Positions 1 through 7,704 of a stretch of DNA of 9,796 nucleotides are shown in pieces. Every line of letters starts with the position of its first letter. Position 1 is the stretch's first letter. The translations under genes and the position numbers were made by a program. The stretch is taken from positions 79,392-89,187 of the forward strand of contig FR899627.1 of assembly GCA_000437435.1 (NCBI GenBank), written 5' to 3'. The notes below the pieces were generated by a model. That model had not been told where the DNA came from, searched no databases, and worked only from the letters and a program-made list of their open reading frames with translations. The stretch comes from Clostridium sp. CAG:768 (lineage in GTDB: Bacteria > Cyanobacteriota > Vampirovibrionia > Gastranaerophilales > Gastranaerophilaceae).

Positions 1-1240
1 GGAAAATTTATCGGCAGATAATCTTGACGACATTTCAATAGAAGATTTAGGTATTGATGAAAATAAACCTCATGACAATGAAGATATTTCGTCTAGCGAC
101 TTATTATCACAAATTGATGATATTTTAAATTCAACACCAACTCAAGAAAATACAAATACTGAAATAGAAAATCAAAATATAATTGAAAACATTCAATCTA
201 CACAAGAAAATGAAACATCTTTTGATGATATTCCAGATATTTCAGATTTAGCAACAATTGATGACGCATTAAATGAAACTAATAATTATGAAACAACAAA
301 TCAAATATCTGAAAATATAGAATCTGGGTTATTATCTGAAGAAGATTATAACCAAAATCAGGAATTGTTAAATAATAACGATGATACAACAATTGATGAT
401 TTATTAGCTTTTGATGATAATACAAATCCTCATTCAGACGAGGATGCTAATATATCTGATGAAGACAATATTGGAGTATTATTTAATGATACAGATCCTA
501 CATCAGATGTTGAATTAGATGAAATCAACAACCAAGAAATTGAACAACCACAAATTCCTGGAGCAGCATTATTAAATAACAGAAATAAAACTCCAAACAA
601 AAAAATAATCTTAGTTGCAGCCGCTCTAGTTACTGTATTAGCAGCAGCATCAGCGGTTATGGTATTTAAGCCTAAAAATGATGCAAGTGCTGATATCGAA
701 CCTGTTAAAACAGAATCAACTGGAAATGATTTAACAAACAATAACGAAAACAACCAGCCAACAGACGAAACAACTGAAAACATTTTAGCAACAAATGCTC
801 CTGATATTAACAAAAATCAAACTAAAAATATACAAAAAACTCAGGCAATAGCAGAATTAAAAAATACTCCAAGCAAAACTAAACAATCTGCAGAATCATA
901 TATTAGCGTTAACAAATTAGTTTGGGATGTACCTAGCAATTTATCATACAGCAATAAATTCCAAAACTACCTTAGAACTGCTGGCAAAAGTATTAAATTA
1001 TCACTATCTGCAGATTTGCTACTAGCTACAGAATATGCATATACTAACCAAGTGAAAGTAAGTCTAAAACTAAGTAAAGACGGAACTGTACAAGATGCAA
1101 AAGTATTATCAAGCAGTGGTTCAAATCAAATTGATACCATTGTGTTACAATCTGTTAAAGATACTTTAAATGTCGTAAAACCGCCTGTAGACGAGATTAA
1201 GACCCCAGATTTCAATTTGAGTCTTATCATATACTTTTAA
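1..1240 (+). CDS. Membrane protein with acidic N-terminus and TonB-like C-terminal domain (5' partial)
   Basis: The frame is open from base 2 to the TAA at 1238-1240, giving at least 412 residues; the true start lies left of the window. Roughly the first 200 residues are low-complexity and strongly acidic, with loosely repeated patches such as SIEDLGIDE, TIDDALNE and TIDDLLAFD, so this part is probably disordered. A basic stretch (NKTPNKK) precedes one hydrophobic segment at about residues 202-222 (IILVAAALVTVLAAASAVMVF), followed by an Asn/Thr-rich linker. The last ~60 residues (VKVSLKLSKDGTVQDAKVLSSSGSNQID...VKPP) match the pattern of TonB C-terminal domains: beta strand, 'dG.v..a.v..SSG...lD' and a terminal PP. 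By the positive-inside rule the acidic part is cytoplasmic and the TonB-like domain periplasmic. TonB-family domains usually contact outer-membrane or cell-wall partners; the partner here is unknown. The membrane and TonB-like calls are fairly secure, the role is not. Confidence 0.75.
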   Translation, partial: ENLSADNLDDISIEDLGIDENKPHDNEDISSSDLLSQIDDILNSTPTQENTNTEIENQNIIENIQSTQENETSFDDIPDISDLATIDDALNETNNYETTNQISENIESGLLSEEDYNQNQELLNNNDDTTIDDLLAFDDNTNPHSDEDANISDEDNIGVLFNDTDPTSDVELDEINNQEIEQPQIPGAALLNNRNKTPNKKIILVAAALVTVLAAASAVMVFKPKNDASADIEPVKTESTGNDLTNNNENNQPTDETTENILATNAPDINKNQTKNIQKTQAIAELKNTPSKTKQSAESYISVNKLVWDVPSNLSYSNKFQNYLRTAGKSIKLSLSADLLLATEYAYTNQVKVSLKLSKDGTVQDAKVLSSSGSNQIDTIVLQSVKDTLNVVKPPVDEIKTPDFNLSLIIYF

Positions 1241-1252
1241 TTATGCTATAAT
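1224..1252 (+). promoter_or_regulatory. Predicted sigma-70-type promoter for the sigma-factor gene
   Basis: TTATCA at 1224-1229 and a consensus TATAAT at 1247-1252 are separated by 17 bases, and a TG at 1244-1245 gives an extended -10. The -35 and spacer overlap the last codons and stop of the TonB-like gene. Predicted transcription starts near 1259, leaving a leader of about 20 bases before the GTG at 1278. Confidence 0.6.
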
Positions 1253-1277
1253 GTGGTAAGAACAAGGAAACTTAATA

Positions 1278-1850
1278 GTGGAATTAGCTCAAGATAAAAT
1301 AGATTTAATAGAAAAAATAATAAAAAGTGATAGAAAATTCGCTAACAACGAAGATTTGTATGATGACTTTTTTAATGAGACCTGCAAACGTTCATTTTTA
1401 ATCGTAAAAACAGTAAGTTCTGATGTAACATTAGAAGCTTATTTGAGAAAGATTGCAACAACTTCAATTTTGAATGTATTAAAAAGTGAAGGTAGATTAA
1501 GAAGAACCAGAAGCGGTTACATGTCTACAAAAGAAGAACCGATTGAAACAATTGCAAAACAATCAAGTTCATTAGATTATTCTAAAATAGAAGTCACATA
1601 TGAACCTGTTGACATTCAAGATACACCGGAAGATTTAGCAATAAAAAAAGAGATTTTACAAAAGATTGTAGACACTGTATACGAAATTGATGCAAATTCT
1701 CCTGATAAAAATTATCTAAAACTTTACGATTTGAGATACGAAAAAGGTATGACTCAAAAAGAAATTGCAGAAGAATTAAATTTATCTCAATCCGAAGTTT
1801 CTAAAAGATTATTTAAGCTTATGGAACAAGTAAAACAAGCTTTTAATTAG
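1278..1850 (+). CDS. ECF-like RNA polymerase sigma factor
   Basis: This 190-residue protein starts at a GTG with AAGGAA at 1264-1269 as ribosome binding site. Residues ~25-77 resemble sigma region 2 (NEDLYDDFFNET..., then LEAYLRKIATTSILNVLKSEGRLRR, matching the usual 'fraWLyrIArN..ldhlRr' pattern). Residues ~145-185 form a region 4 helix-turn-helix (DLRYEKGMTQKEIAEELNLSQSEVSKRLFKL). The linker carries the usual acidic 'DTPEDLAIKKE' just before region 4. The length and the lack of regions 1 and 3 fit an ECF-type factor, which would direct RNA polymerase to a small regulon. No classic anti-sigma factor is adjacent. The neighbours are a membrane protein upstream and a zinc-ribbon ATPase 11 bases downstream; the latter could act as the regulator or signal input (inference). 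The family call is good; the target genes are unknown. Confidence 0.82.
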   Translation: MELAQDKIDLIEKIIKSDRKFANNEDLYDDFFNETCKRSFLIVKTVSSDVTLEAYLRKIATTSILNVLKSEGRLRRTRSGYMSTKEEPIETIAKQSSSLDYSKIEVTYEPVDIQDTPEDLAIKKEILQKIVDTVYEIDANSPDKNYLKLYDLRYEKGMTQKEIAEELNLSQSEVSKRLFKLMEQVKQAFN

Positions 1851-1861
1851 GATTTTTAATA

Positions 1862-4828
1862 ATGAAATGTCCAATATGCAAAAAAACAATCCCTGATAAT
1901 GCGCTTAAATGTCCATATTGTCAAGCTCGAACAGGATTAATTTGTAAAAATTGTAATACAGTAAATTCAATATTTGACTTTACTTGTAAAAATTGTGGAA
2001 CAGAAATTCTAAAAAAATGTCCTAATTGCAATAGCGTAAACTTACCAAATGTAACAAAATGCAGGAAATGTGGTTACATTTTTAAAAAGCCGACACCAAT
2101 AATTGAAGAAAAAGAAATTAAATTAGAATATCCTGCAAACTTAATATCTCAACAAAGTGCCAAAAACATATTAATAAAAGGCATACTTTCAAATGACAAA
2201 AAAATTCTATCACTAAGTGGAGAAAAAGGTATTGGCAAAAGTTTGGTATTAAAAGCTATTATGCATGAATTAAAACCTAAAAATTTTGCTTGGCTTTATG
2301 GGAAATGTACTCCAATTACTCAATTAACTTCTGGTGGGTTAATACAAGATATACTGCTTAATATTTTTAATTTACCTAATTTTTGCTTAAATAATTTACA
2401 ATTTAAAAAAGATGCATCAAAATATTTTAAAAATGAATTCCCAGAATTAAATAATAATGAAATCTTTGATTTAATAAACTTTTTATACCCACATAAAGAA
2501 GGAACTTTTGAAGATATCGTAGCTGCTAAAAATAAAACTTTTAATTTCCTAAATAAAATATTTGACAAAATTACTGAAAACAACAGATTCGTAATTGTAA
2601 TAGATAATTTCGATTTCATTGACGGATTTTCATATGAATTTATCAGCCGTTATATAAAAAAAGTTAATGTATGGAATGATTTAAAATTCCTACTCATCTA
2701 TAATGAACCAAAACCTGCAAAAGGATATTTTTACTTTCCAACAAAACAAAATGAAAATATATATTTAGATGTAGGAATTGCACCTATCGAATTCAAACAA
2801 ATCAATACACTTGTAGAACAAAAAGTCAAAAAGATAGACGGCTTCCCTCAATTAAATAAATTTGAATTACAAGATATTTATAAAATAAGCAAAGGAAATC
2901 CTTCTTACATCAATCATGCATTAGACTTGTGTTTTGACTGTCAACTTAGCGACCAACAATTTGAAATTGCAACAACTTTTTCAGGATTACTTGAATTTAG
3001 ACTTGCATTATTAGCACACATCAATCCAATTGCATATAATATTTTACTTGGTTCTGCAATAATCGGAGACAAGATTAATATGAATCTTGTCAAAGAAATA
3101 TTTGAAGTGAATGACAAAACTTTTAGAGATGTTATGATATACCTAAAAAAAATGGATTATATAACACCTATTAACGAAATATATTGCGAATTTAGCTCAT
3201 TATCTTTATGGGAAACAATTATAAAAACAGCAAAAAATGATGAAAACTATAAAGAAATTAACAAAAAAATATTCACACACCTAACAGGATTTACCCTAAA
3301 TTCACATGCTATTTTAGGTATTATTGCTCAAAACTTGAAACAACCGGAATTAGCACTTGATATTTGGACTAAAAATACAAGATTTGCTTCGTATATAGGA
3401 GATTTAAACCTATATGCAATATCACAAAAGCAATCAATGGCACTAATAAATGAATTTGATGAAACTCAAACCCTAAAAATACGATATAACATTTCAGAAC
3501 GATTAGGGAAATTATTGGCAAATTCAAATCCAACAGAAGCAATAGAATATCTGCCAGATGCAATTTCAAATGCTGAAGCTGTAGGTAATAGTCCTAAAGA
3601 AATTGAATTATTAGCCTATCTTGCATCTTGTTGCAGAAAAACAGGAAATTACTTTGGAGAAGTTGAATGTGTTGATTCTGTACTCAAAAAAGTAAAACCA
3701 GAAAACATTATTGAAACAGCTCTTCTTAAAACAACTAAATTAAATGCACTTCTAAATATTGGGAATAGCGGTCAAATAATCAATATGATTGATACTGAAA
3801 TAATGCCTGTACTTGACCAATACTTCAACAAAAAACACAACCCTAAAGATCCACAATTTCTTTTTATGTATGAAACTTGGTTAAAAACATATTTAGTATT
3901 AGCAAATGCATTAGTTATCCAGGGAAATGACAGATCTTTTGAAATTTTAACAATATTATTTGACATAATAGATAGAAATCAAATCCAAGATGAATTGTTT
4001 ATATGCAAATGCAAACTAACTCTTGCTTTTGCAAATACAATGAAAGGTAATTTTAAAGCCTCAGAACAAATGCTTGAAGAAGTCTTAAAATCTTATCGTG
4101 AAAATATAATGGATAATGAAACAATTTTAAGATGGAATTTTATCAATATTATAAATAATTTCTTTAGAAAAAAATATGATGGTATTCAAGAAGATCTTTT
4201 CCAAGTAGTTACATTTGCTAATAATAATGGTGACAATTTTACTAAAAATATTCTAAAAACATTACTTGGAAAGGTATTTAAGGACAATGAAAACTCCAAA
4301 CAAGCAATGGAAATATATAATGACCAAATTACATATTTTGCTAAAGAAAAAATGGCTCTTGGAGCACTTTTAACTTGGTATTTAATATCAGATGCAACAC
4401 TAATTACAGAAGGTCCTGAAAATGCTAGAGAAATTGCAGAACAAGCTCTTGAAGTAGCTGAAAATCCAAAGATTGATAACTATTTCTTTAAAATTTTATT
4501 AAAAATGGTAATAGCAAAATGTTCTATCACAACTTCTGATTTTGAAACTGCAAAATCAAATATAGAAAGTGCAATTTCGATTGCAAAACAATTTAATTTA
4601 AACGATTTACTATCAAGATTATATATATTATACGGTAAATATTTCCAAGAATTAGGACTTATCAAATCTCCTGAACAAAACGATTATCTTCAAGGAGCAC
4701 AAAAAATGTACGAATTAGCAGAAGAATTAATAAAACAAACTAAAAATGCTTATGTAAATTCAGACTTGAAAAAAGCACAAAAAGCATTAGCAACATTTTG
4801 TGTTATGAATAATATAAAAATATCTTAA
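1862..4828 (+). CDS. Triple zinc-ribbon STAND/AAA-type ATPase with TPR-like tail
   Basis: This 988-residue protein starts at an ATG; AGGA at 1849-1852 overlaps the stop of the sigma gene, so the two are probably translationally coupled. The N-terminus holds three CxxC-x10-CxxC zinc ribbons on an exact 25-residue period (Cys 3/6/17/20, 28/31/42/45, 53/56/67/70). A P-loop ATPase follows: Walker A GEKGIGKS at 120-127, Walker B FVIVIDNFDF at 243-252, and the GNP motif typical of STAND/AAA_16 ATPases at 345-347. From about residue 470 to the end the sequence is helical and looks like divergent TPR or MalT-like repeats. No kinase, cyclase, protease or DNA-binding output domain is visible. No signal peptide or membrane segment is seen, so it is probably cytoplasmic. 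STAND ATPases commonly act as ligand-triggered signalling switches with the helical tail as sensor; a role in controlling the co-encoded sigma factor is inference. Codon use is AT-rich like the rest of this strand. Confidence 0.8.
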   Translation: MKCPICKKTIPDNALKCPYCQARTGLICKNCNTVNSIFDFTCKNCGTEILKKCPNCNSVNLPNVTKCRKCGYIFKKPTPIIEEKEIKLEYPANLISQQSAKNILIKGILSNDKKILSLSGEKGIGKSLVLKAIMHELKPKNFAWLYGKCTPITQLTSGGLIQDILLNIFNLPNFCLNNLQFKKDASKYFKNEFPELNNNEIFDLINFLYPHKEGTFEDIVAAKNKTFNFLNKIFDKITENNRFVIVIDNFDFIDGFSYEFISRYIKKVNVWNDLKFLLIYNEPKPAKGYFYFPTKQNENIYLDVGIAPIEFKQINTLVEQKVKKIDGFPQLNKFELQDIYKISKGNPSYINHALDLCFDCQLSDQQFEIATTFSGLLEFRLALLAHINPIAYNILLGSAIIGDKINMNLVKEIFEVNDKTFRDVMIYLKKMDYITPINEIYCEFSSLSLWETIIKTAKNDENYKEINKKIFTHLTGFTLNSHAILGIIAQNLKQPELALDIWTKNTRFASYIGDLNLYAISQKQSMALINEFDETQTLKIRYNISERLGKLLANSNPTEAIEYLPDAISNAEAVGNSPKEIELLAYLASCCRKTGNYFGEVECVDSVLKKVKPENIIETALLKTTKLNALLNIGNSGQIINMIDTEIMPVLDQYFNKKHNPKDPQFLFMYETWLKTYLVLANALVIQGNDRSFEILTILFDIIDRNQIQDELFICKCKLTLAFANTMKGNFKASEQMLEEVLKSYRENIMDNETILRWNFINIINNFFRKKYDGIQEDLFQVVTFANNNGDNFTKNILKTLLGKVFKDNENSKQAMEIYNDQITYFAKEKMALGALLTWYLISDATLITEGPENAREIAEQALEVAENPKIDNYFFKILLKMVIAKCSITTSDFETAKSNIESAISIAKQFNLNDLLSRLYILYGKYFQELGLIKSPEQNDYLQGAQKMYELAEELIKQTKNAYVNSDLKKAQKALATFCVMNNIKIS

Positions 4829-4848
4829 AACATATAAATTAAATAATA

Positions 4849-4882
4849 AAAAAGTCATCTAAATTATATTAGATGACTTTTT
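4849..4882. terminator. Bidirectional intrinsic terminator between convergent genes
   Basis: Arms 4849-4862 and 4869-4882 form a perfect 14-bp stem (core GTCATCTAA/TTAGATGAC) with a 6-base loop. The stem is flanked by an A run on the left and a T run on the right, so it can end transcripts from both strands. It lies 20 bases past the ATPase stop (+) and 20 bases past the GGGtGRT stop (-). Confidence 0.92.
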
Positions 4883-4902
4883 ATTTTTAATAAAGCAAAT
4901 AA

Positions 4903-5907
4903 TTATTTGCGAAGAGCACCATCAACAGCAACTGCAACTGCAACAGTAGCACCTACCATTGGGTTGTTACCCATACCAATAATACCCATCATTTCAACGT
5001 GAGCAGGAACAGATGAAGAACCTGCGAATTGAGCATCACCGTGCATTCTACCCATAGTATCAGTCATACCATAAGAAGCAGGACCAGCTGCAACGTTATC
5101 TGGGTGTAATGTTCTACCAGTACCACCACCAGATGCTACTGAGAAGTATTTTCTACCATTTTCATAGCACCATTTTTTGTAAGTACCAGCTACTGGGTGT
5201 TGGAAACGAGTTGGGTTAGTTGAGTTACCTGTGATTGATACATCAACACCTTCGTGAATCATGATTGCAACACCTTCTGATACATCATCTGCACCATAGC
5301 ATTTTACTTTAGCTCTTTCACCGTCAGAGAATGCTTGTTCTTTAACGATTTTTAATTCGCCAGTTTTGTAATCATATTTAGTTTCTACAGATGTGAAACC
5401 GTTAATTCTTGAGATTACATAAGCAGCATCTTTTCCTAAACCGTTTAAGATAACTCTTAAAGGATTTTTTCTAACTTTGTTAGCGTTTCTAGCAATACCA
5501 ATTGCACCTTCAGCAGCTGCAAAAGATTCGTGACCTGCCAAGAAACAGAAACATTGAGTTTCTTCTCTTAATAACATAGCAGCTAAGTTACCGTGACCTA
5601 AACCAACTTTTCTAGTGTCACCAACTGATCCTGGAACACAAAAAGCTTGTAAGCCTTCACCGATTAAGCTAGCAGCTTCAGCAGCATCTTTAGCACCTTT
5701 TTTAATAGCGATAGCTGCACCTAATGTATAAGCCCATACAGCGTTTTCAAACGCGATAGGCTGAATACCTTTAACGATAGCATCAACGTCAATACCGTTT
5801 GATAAACAAAGTTCACGAGCTTCTTCTAAAGATTTGAAGCCATATTCTGGAAGAACTTTATTCAATTTTGCTTGACGTCTGTCTTGTCCTTCAAATTTTA
5901 CTGTCAT
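4903..5907 (-). CDS. GGGtGRT family protein
   Basis: This 334-residue protein carries the motif that names the family, GGGTGRT at residues 260-266 (context SVASGGGTGRTLHPDN), and a Gly/Ala-rich C-terminus with MGRMHGDAQFAGSSSVPAHVEMMGIIGMGNNP. The length matches the ~330-residue family. The ATG at 5907 is preceded by AGAGGAAA at 5914-5920, a good ribosome binding site. No signal peptide or membrane helix is apparent. The biochemical function of the family is, to my knowledge, not established. It sits directly downstream of a NifU-like scaffold gene on the same strand, an association I recall from other anaerobes that suggests a link with Fe-S or other metal-cofactor handling. The 334-residue reading frame is intact, and its codons look more GC-rich and biased than those of the + strand genes, which hints at high expression. 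Confidence 0.9.
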   Translation of the reverse strand: MTVKFEGQDRRQAKLNKVLPEYGFKSLEEARELCLSNGIDVDAIVKGIQPIAFENAVWAYTLGAAIAIKKGAKDAAEAASLIGEGLQAFCVPGSVGDTRKVGLGHGNLAAMLLREETQCFCFLAGHESFAAAEGAIGIARNANKVRKNPLRVILNGLGKDAAYVISRINGFTSVETKYDYKTGELKIVKEQAFSDGERAKVKCYGADDVSEGVAIMIHEGVDVSITGNSTNPTRFQHPVAGTYKKWCYENGRKYFSVASGGGTGRTLHPDNVAAGPASYGMTDTMGRMHGDAQFAGSSSVPAHVEMMGIIGMGNNPMVGATVAVAVAVDGALRK

Positions 5908-5934
5908 TTTATTTTCCTCTTAATTATTTTAATA

Positions 5935-5969
5935 CTTATTCTGAAATTATTTCAGGCTTTATTAATAAG
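5935..5969 (-). promoter_or_regulatory. Intercistronic inverted repeat between the NifU-like and GGGtGRT genes
   Basis: CTGAAAT (5941-5947) and ATTTCAG (5949-5955) form a near-perfect short palindrome. CTTATT (5935-5940) and AATAAG (5964-5969) can extend it on an outer stem with a bulge of eight bases on one side. No T run follows it toward the GGGtGRT gene, so it does not look like a full terminator. It may adjust the expression ratio of the two cistrons or stabilise a processed end. Function is uncertain. Confidence 0.35.
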
Positions 5970-6001
5970 CTAAATTGCTTCGCCTACAAATATAAAAACG
6001 A

Positions 6002-6706
6002 CTATTCAACTCTTGGGTCGATTTTCTTAACAGCATCAGCAAATCTGCCATATGTTCCTGTAAATTTTTCTAAAGCTTCTTTAGGATCAACACCTTTTTT
6101 AACAGCTTCCATAAATTTACCCATGTTAACAAATTTATAGCCGATGATTTCATCGTTTTTGTCTAAGCCTAATTCTAAAACGTATCCTTCAGCAACTTCT
6201 AAGTATCTAGGTCCTTTTTGTTTAGTTGAGAAAATAGTACCTACTTGAGAACGTAAGCCTTTTCCTAAATCTTCAAGACCAGCACCTACAGGAAGACCGT
6301 TATCAGAGAAAGCTGTTTGAGTTCTACCATAAACGATTTGTAAGAATAATTCTCTCATAGCAACGTTGATAGCATCACAAACTAAATCTGTGTTAAGAGC
6401 TTCCAAAATAGTTTTACCAGGAAGGATTTCACCAGCCATAGCAGCAGAGTGAGTCATACCTGAGCAGCCTAAAGTTTCAACTAAAGCTTCTTGAATGATA
6501 CCGTCTTTAACATTAAGAGTTAATTTACAAGTACCTTGTTGTGGTGCACAACATCCACAACCGTGTGTTAAACCAGAAATTTCTTTAATTTCTTTAACTT
6601 TTGTCCAATCTCCTTCTTGAGGAATTGGAGCAGGTTCGCCTTTTACGCCTCTTTTGACGCAGCACATTTGTTCTACTTCATGTGTAACTTGTATACGATC
6701 CAACAT
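6002..6706 (-). CDS. NifU-like iron-sulfur cluster assembly scaffold protein
   Basis: This 234-residue protein resembles the NifU/IscU N-terminal scaffold family in its centre: GTCKLTLNVKDGIIQEALVETLGCSGMTHSAAMAGEILPGKTILEAL (about residues 58-103) carries the 'C...dg.i.da.v...GC..s...s..........Gkt..Ea' pattern. Cysteines at 60, 81 and 110 are candidates for the scaffold triad. There are also unusual extra cysteines: C15-C16 and an HGCGCC cluster (C50, C52, C53). The C-terminal ~100 residues are not part of a standard IscU. The ATG at 6706 has AAGGGAG at 6715-6721 as ribosome binding site, and a promoter lies further upstream. The GGGtGRT gene follows 94 bases downstream on the same strand, so the two are probably one operon. 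This is a cytoplasmic protein expected to bind an Fe-S cluster or another metal centre; whether it serves general Fe-S assembly or a dedicated partner such as GGGtGRT cannot be seen. Confidence 0.8.
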   Translation of the reverse strand: MLDRIQVTHEVEQMCCVKRGVKGEPAPIPQEGDWTKVKEIKEISGLTHGCGCCAPQQGTCKLTLNVKDGIIQEALVETLGCSGMTHSAAMAGEILPGKTILEALNTDLVCDAINVAMRELFLQIVYGRTQTAFSDNGLPVGAGLEDLGKGLRSQVGTIFSTKQKGPRYLEVAEGYVLELGLDKNDEIIGYKFVNMGKFMEAVKKGVDPKEALEKFTGTYGRFADAVKKIDPRVE

Positions 6707-6739
6707 TTTCTATACTCCCTTCGGTTATATACAAGAATT

Positions 6740-6767
6740 ATTTTACGTGCTAAAAAGGCTTAGTCAA
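6740..6767 (-). promoter_or_regulatory. Predicted promoter of the NifU-like/GGGtGRT operon
   Basis: On the minus strand TTGACT (6762-6767) is followed after 16 bases by TAAAAT (6740-6745), about 33 bases before the ATG of the NifU-like gene. The -35 begins right after the stop codon of the pilin-like gene. A TATATA slightly downstream is an alternative -10. Confidence 0.5.
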
Positions 6768-6768
6768 G

Positions 6769-7524
6769 TTACCAAACTCCACCACGCCATCTTTTTTTTA
6801 CTTCATCAAAAGGTAGGTGTAGATAATCCATATTGTGGTAACGAGCTATCCAAAAACCGCAAGATATACCTGCAGTCCATCCGTGAGCATCATTTTGATC
6901 ACAATAATTTGCACTATCAGTCCACCAATTTTCATAATTTCCTGGTTTTATACGCTCTTTTTGGTTATAATCGAAAGAAAAAACAAATTGATCTTTTCCT
7001 AGAGTATTCGGACCTTTTTTGGAATTCAAATCAACTACAAAATCACCATTTCCATATCCTAAAATTATACATTCACCTGATTTCAAACTTACTGCAGCAC
7101 GTGCTCTATGTTCTCCATTAGAATTTGAACTATAAGGACTTTTATCAAAATAATATGATTTTTCAGGCCAACAATTATGCTTGCCTATATTATCCCAATT
7201 ACCATTTTTAGGAACGAAAGCCTCATTTACTTCAACATATGGTTTTATCATATATTCGTATAAATCTTTAGCTTTAACTGTACTTTTTCTATTGCCACTA
7301 TCAGTAACTGTAAAAGTAGTCCAATTATCAAAAGTTCCATTTTCTTCCTGAACACGTCTATATGCGTTTTCTAAAGTTGAATACACGCGTAAATAAGATG
7401 TTGTCCAAACTTTTTCTTGATGACGAGCTATTAAAGTAGGCATTGTCATTGCAGCTACAACGCCAATTATTCCTAAAGTTATTAATACTTCTGCTAAAGT
7501 AAAACCATGCTTGTGATATTTCAT
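6769..7524 (-). CDS. Type IV pilin-like (prepilin) protein, copy 1
   Basis: From the internal ATG at 7524 this is 251 residues. It begins with a 7-residue leader MKYHKHG, then G|FTLAEVLITLGIIGVVAAM, the prepilin peptidase site with Glu5 of the mature protein and a hydrophobic N-terminal helix. About 240 residues of extracellular domain follow, with four cysteines shared with copy 2 (in HNCWPEK, SGECI, NYCD and SCGFW) and the ending EVKKRWRGGVW. It is a pilin/pseudopilin-type surface or secretion subunit, exported by Sec and cut after Gly. The start is ambiguous. The ATG at 7524 has only a GGTGA one base away. The strong AAGGAG/ATG pair is at 7688, upstream of a G10 tract and out of frame by two bases. 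With 8 or 11 G the product would be about 305 residues with a long 61-residue leader. No convincing terminator follows the stop. The pilin-like call is secure; the start and expression state are not. Confidence 0.8.
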   Translation of the reverse strand: MKYHKHGFTLAEVLITLGIIGVVAAMTMPTLIARHQEKVWTTSYLRVYSTLENAYRRVQEENGTFDNWTTFTVTDSGNRKSTVKAKDLYEYMIKPYVEVNEAFVPKNGNWDNIGKHNCWPEKSYYFDKSPYSSNSNGEHRARAAVSLKSGECIILGYGNGDFVVDLNSKKGPNTLGKDQFVFSFDYNQKERIKPGNYENWWTDSANYCDQNDAHGWTAGISCGFWIARYHNMDYLHLPFDEVKKRWRGGVW

Positions 7525-7586
7525 ATCACCAATATGGCATTTTTTATTTATTTTTTCAACTCCGCGAAAGCCTTGTGGAGCAAGCT

Positions 7587-7688
7587 TTAAATTGCCCCCC
7601 CCCCGACAACTGTACAGGTAGACAAAGCAAAACAAGATAGATTAAACTTGTATTGTTGCAATATCTGACCTGCATTAAATCTTTTCAT
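7587..7688 (-). other. Leader reading frame of pilin copy 1, frameshifted at the G10 tract
   Basis: The ATG at 7688 has the best translation start of this gene. It runs 28 codons (beginning MKRFNAGQ, ending TCTVV), enters the G run, and with 10 G stops at TAA 7589-7587 as a 33-residue peptide. With 8 or 11 G it would read GGGNLKLAPQGF and continue into the prepilin frame. The leader is 21 codons longer than that of copy 2 before the tract, a whole number of codons. It is probably the true 5' end of the pilin-like gene in another phase. Confidence 0.6.
7595..7604 (-). repeat. Poly-G tract (10 G on the coding strand), candidate phase-variation switch
   Basis: There are ten C on the + strand, that is G10 in the coding direction, 84 bases after the ATG at 7688. 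In a genome this AT-rich such a run is very unlikely by chance. It sits where a length change moves the good start in or out of frame with the prepilin. Confidence 0.7.
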
Positions 7689-7694
7689 AACCTG

Positions 7695-7700
7695 CTCCTT
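7695..7700 (-). promoter_or_regulatory. Ribosome binding site AAGGAG of pilin copy 1
   Basis: AAGGAG lies six bases before the ATG at 7688 and is the strongest such site near this gene. It argues that translation begins at 7688 and not at the weaker internal ATG at 7524 or at a TTG at 7635. Confidence 0.75.
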
Positions 7701-7704
7701 TCTT

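Noticed and set aside
365..367. TTG as the start of the first gene
   Set aside because: The same frame is open back to base 2 with the same acidic composition, so the gene is simply cut by the window edge.
430..813. Minus-strand open frame opposite the acidic TonB-like gene
   Set aside because: It mirrors low-complexity coding sequence on the other strand, has no ribosome binding site and no recognisable domain.
5868..6140. Plus-strand open frame across the gap between the GGGtGRT and NifU-like genes
   Set aside because: It is antisense to both gene ends, with no start signal and no family resemblance.
6746..6768. Terminator after pilin copy 1
   Set aside because: Only a 4-bp CTAA/TTAG pairing around a T run is visible, too weak to call; read-through into the NifU-like operon is possible.
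6654..7121. Plus-strand open frame across the NifU-like start and the pilin gene
   Set aside because: It overlaps two well-supported genes antisense and crosses their intergenic promoter; its composition does not look like protein.
7560..7592. RNA structure in the linker after the G tract (CTCC pairing with GGAG)
   Set aside because: Copy 2 lacks the GGAG partner, whereas the encoded peptide in the joined frame is conserved, so coding constraint explains the similarity better.
7633..7635. TTG at 7635 as the start of pilin copy 1
   Set aside because: It has no ribosome binding site and lies inside the leader in another frame; it is the first in-frame start codon only because of the present tract length. 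The AAGGAG/ATG at 7688 is far better.
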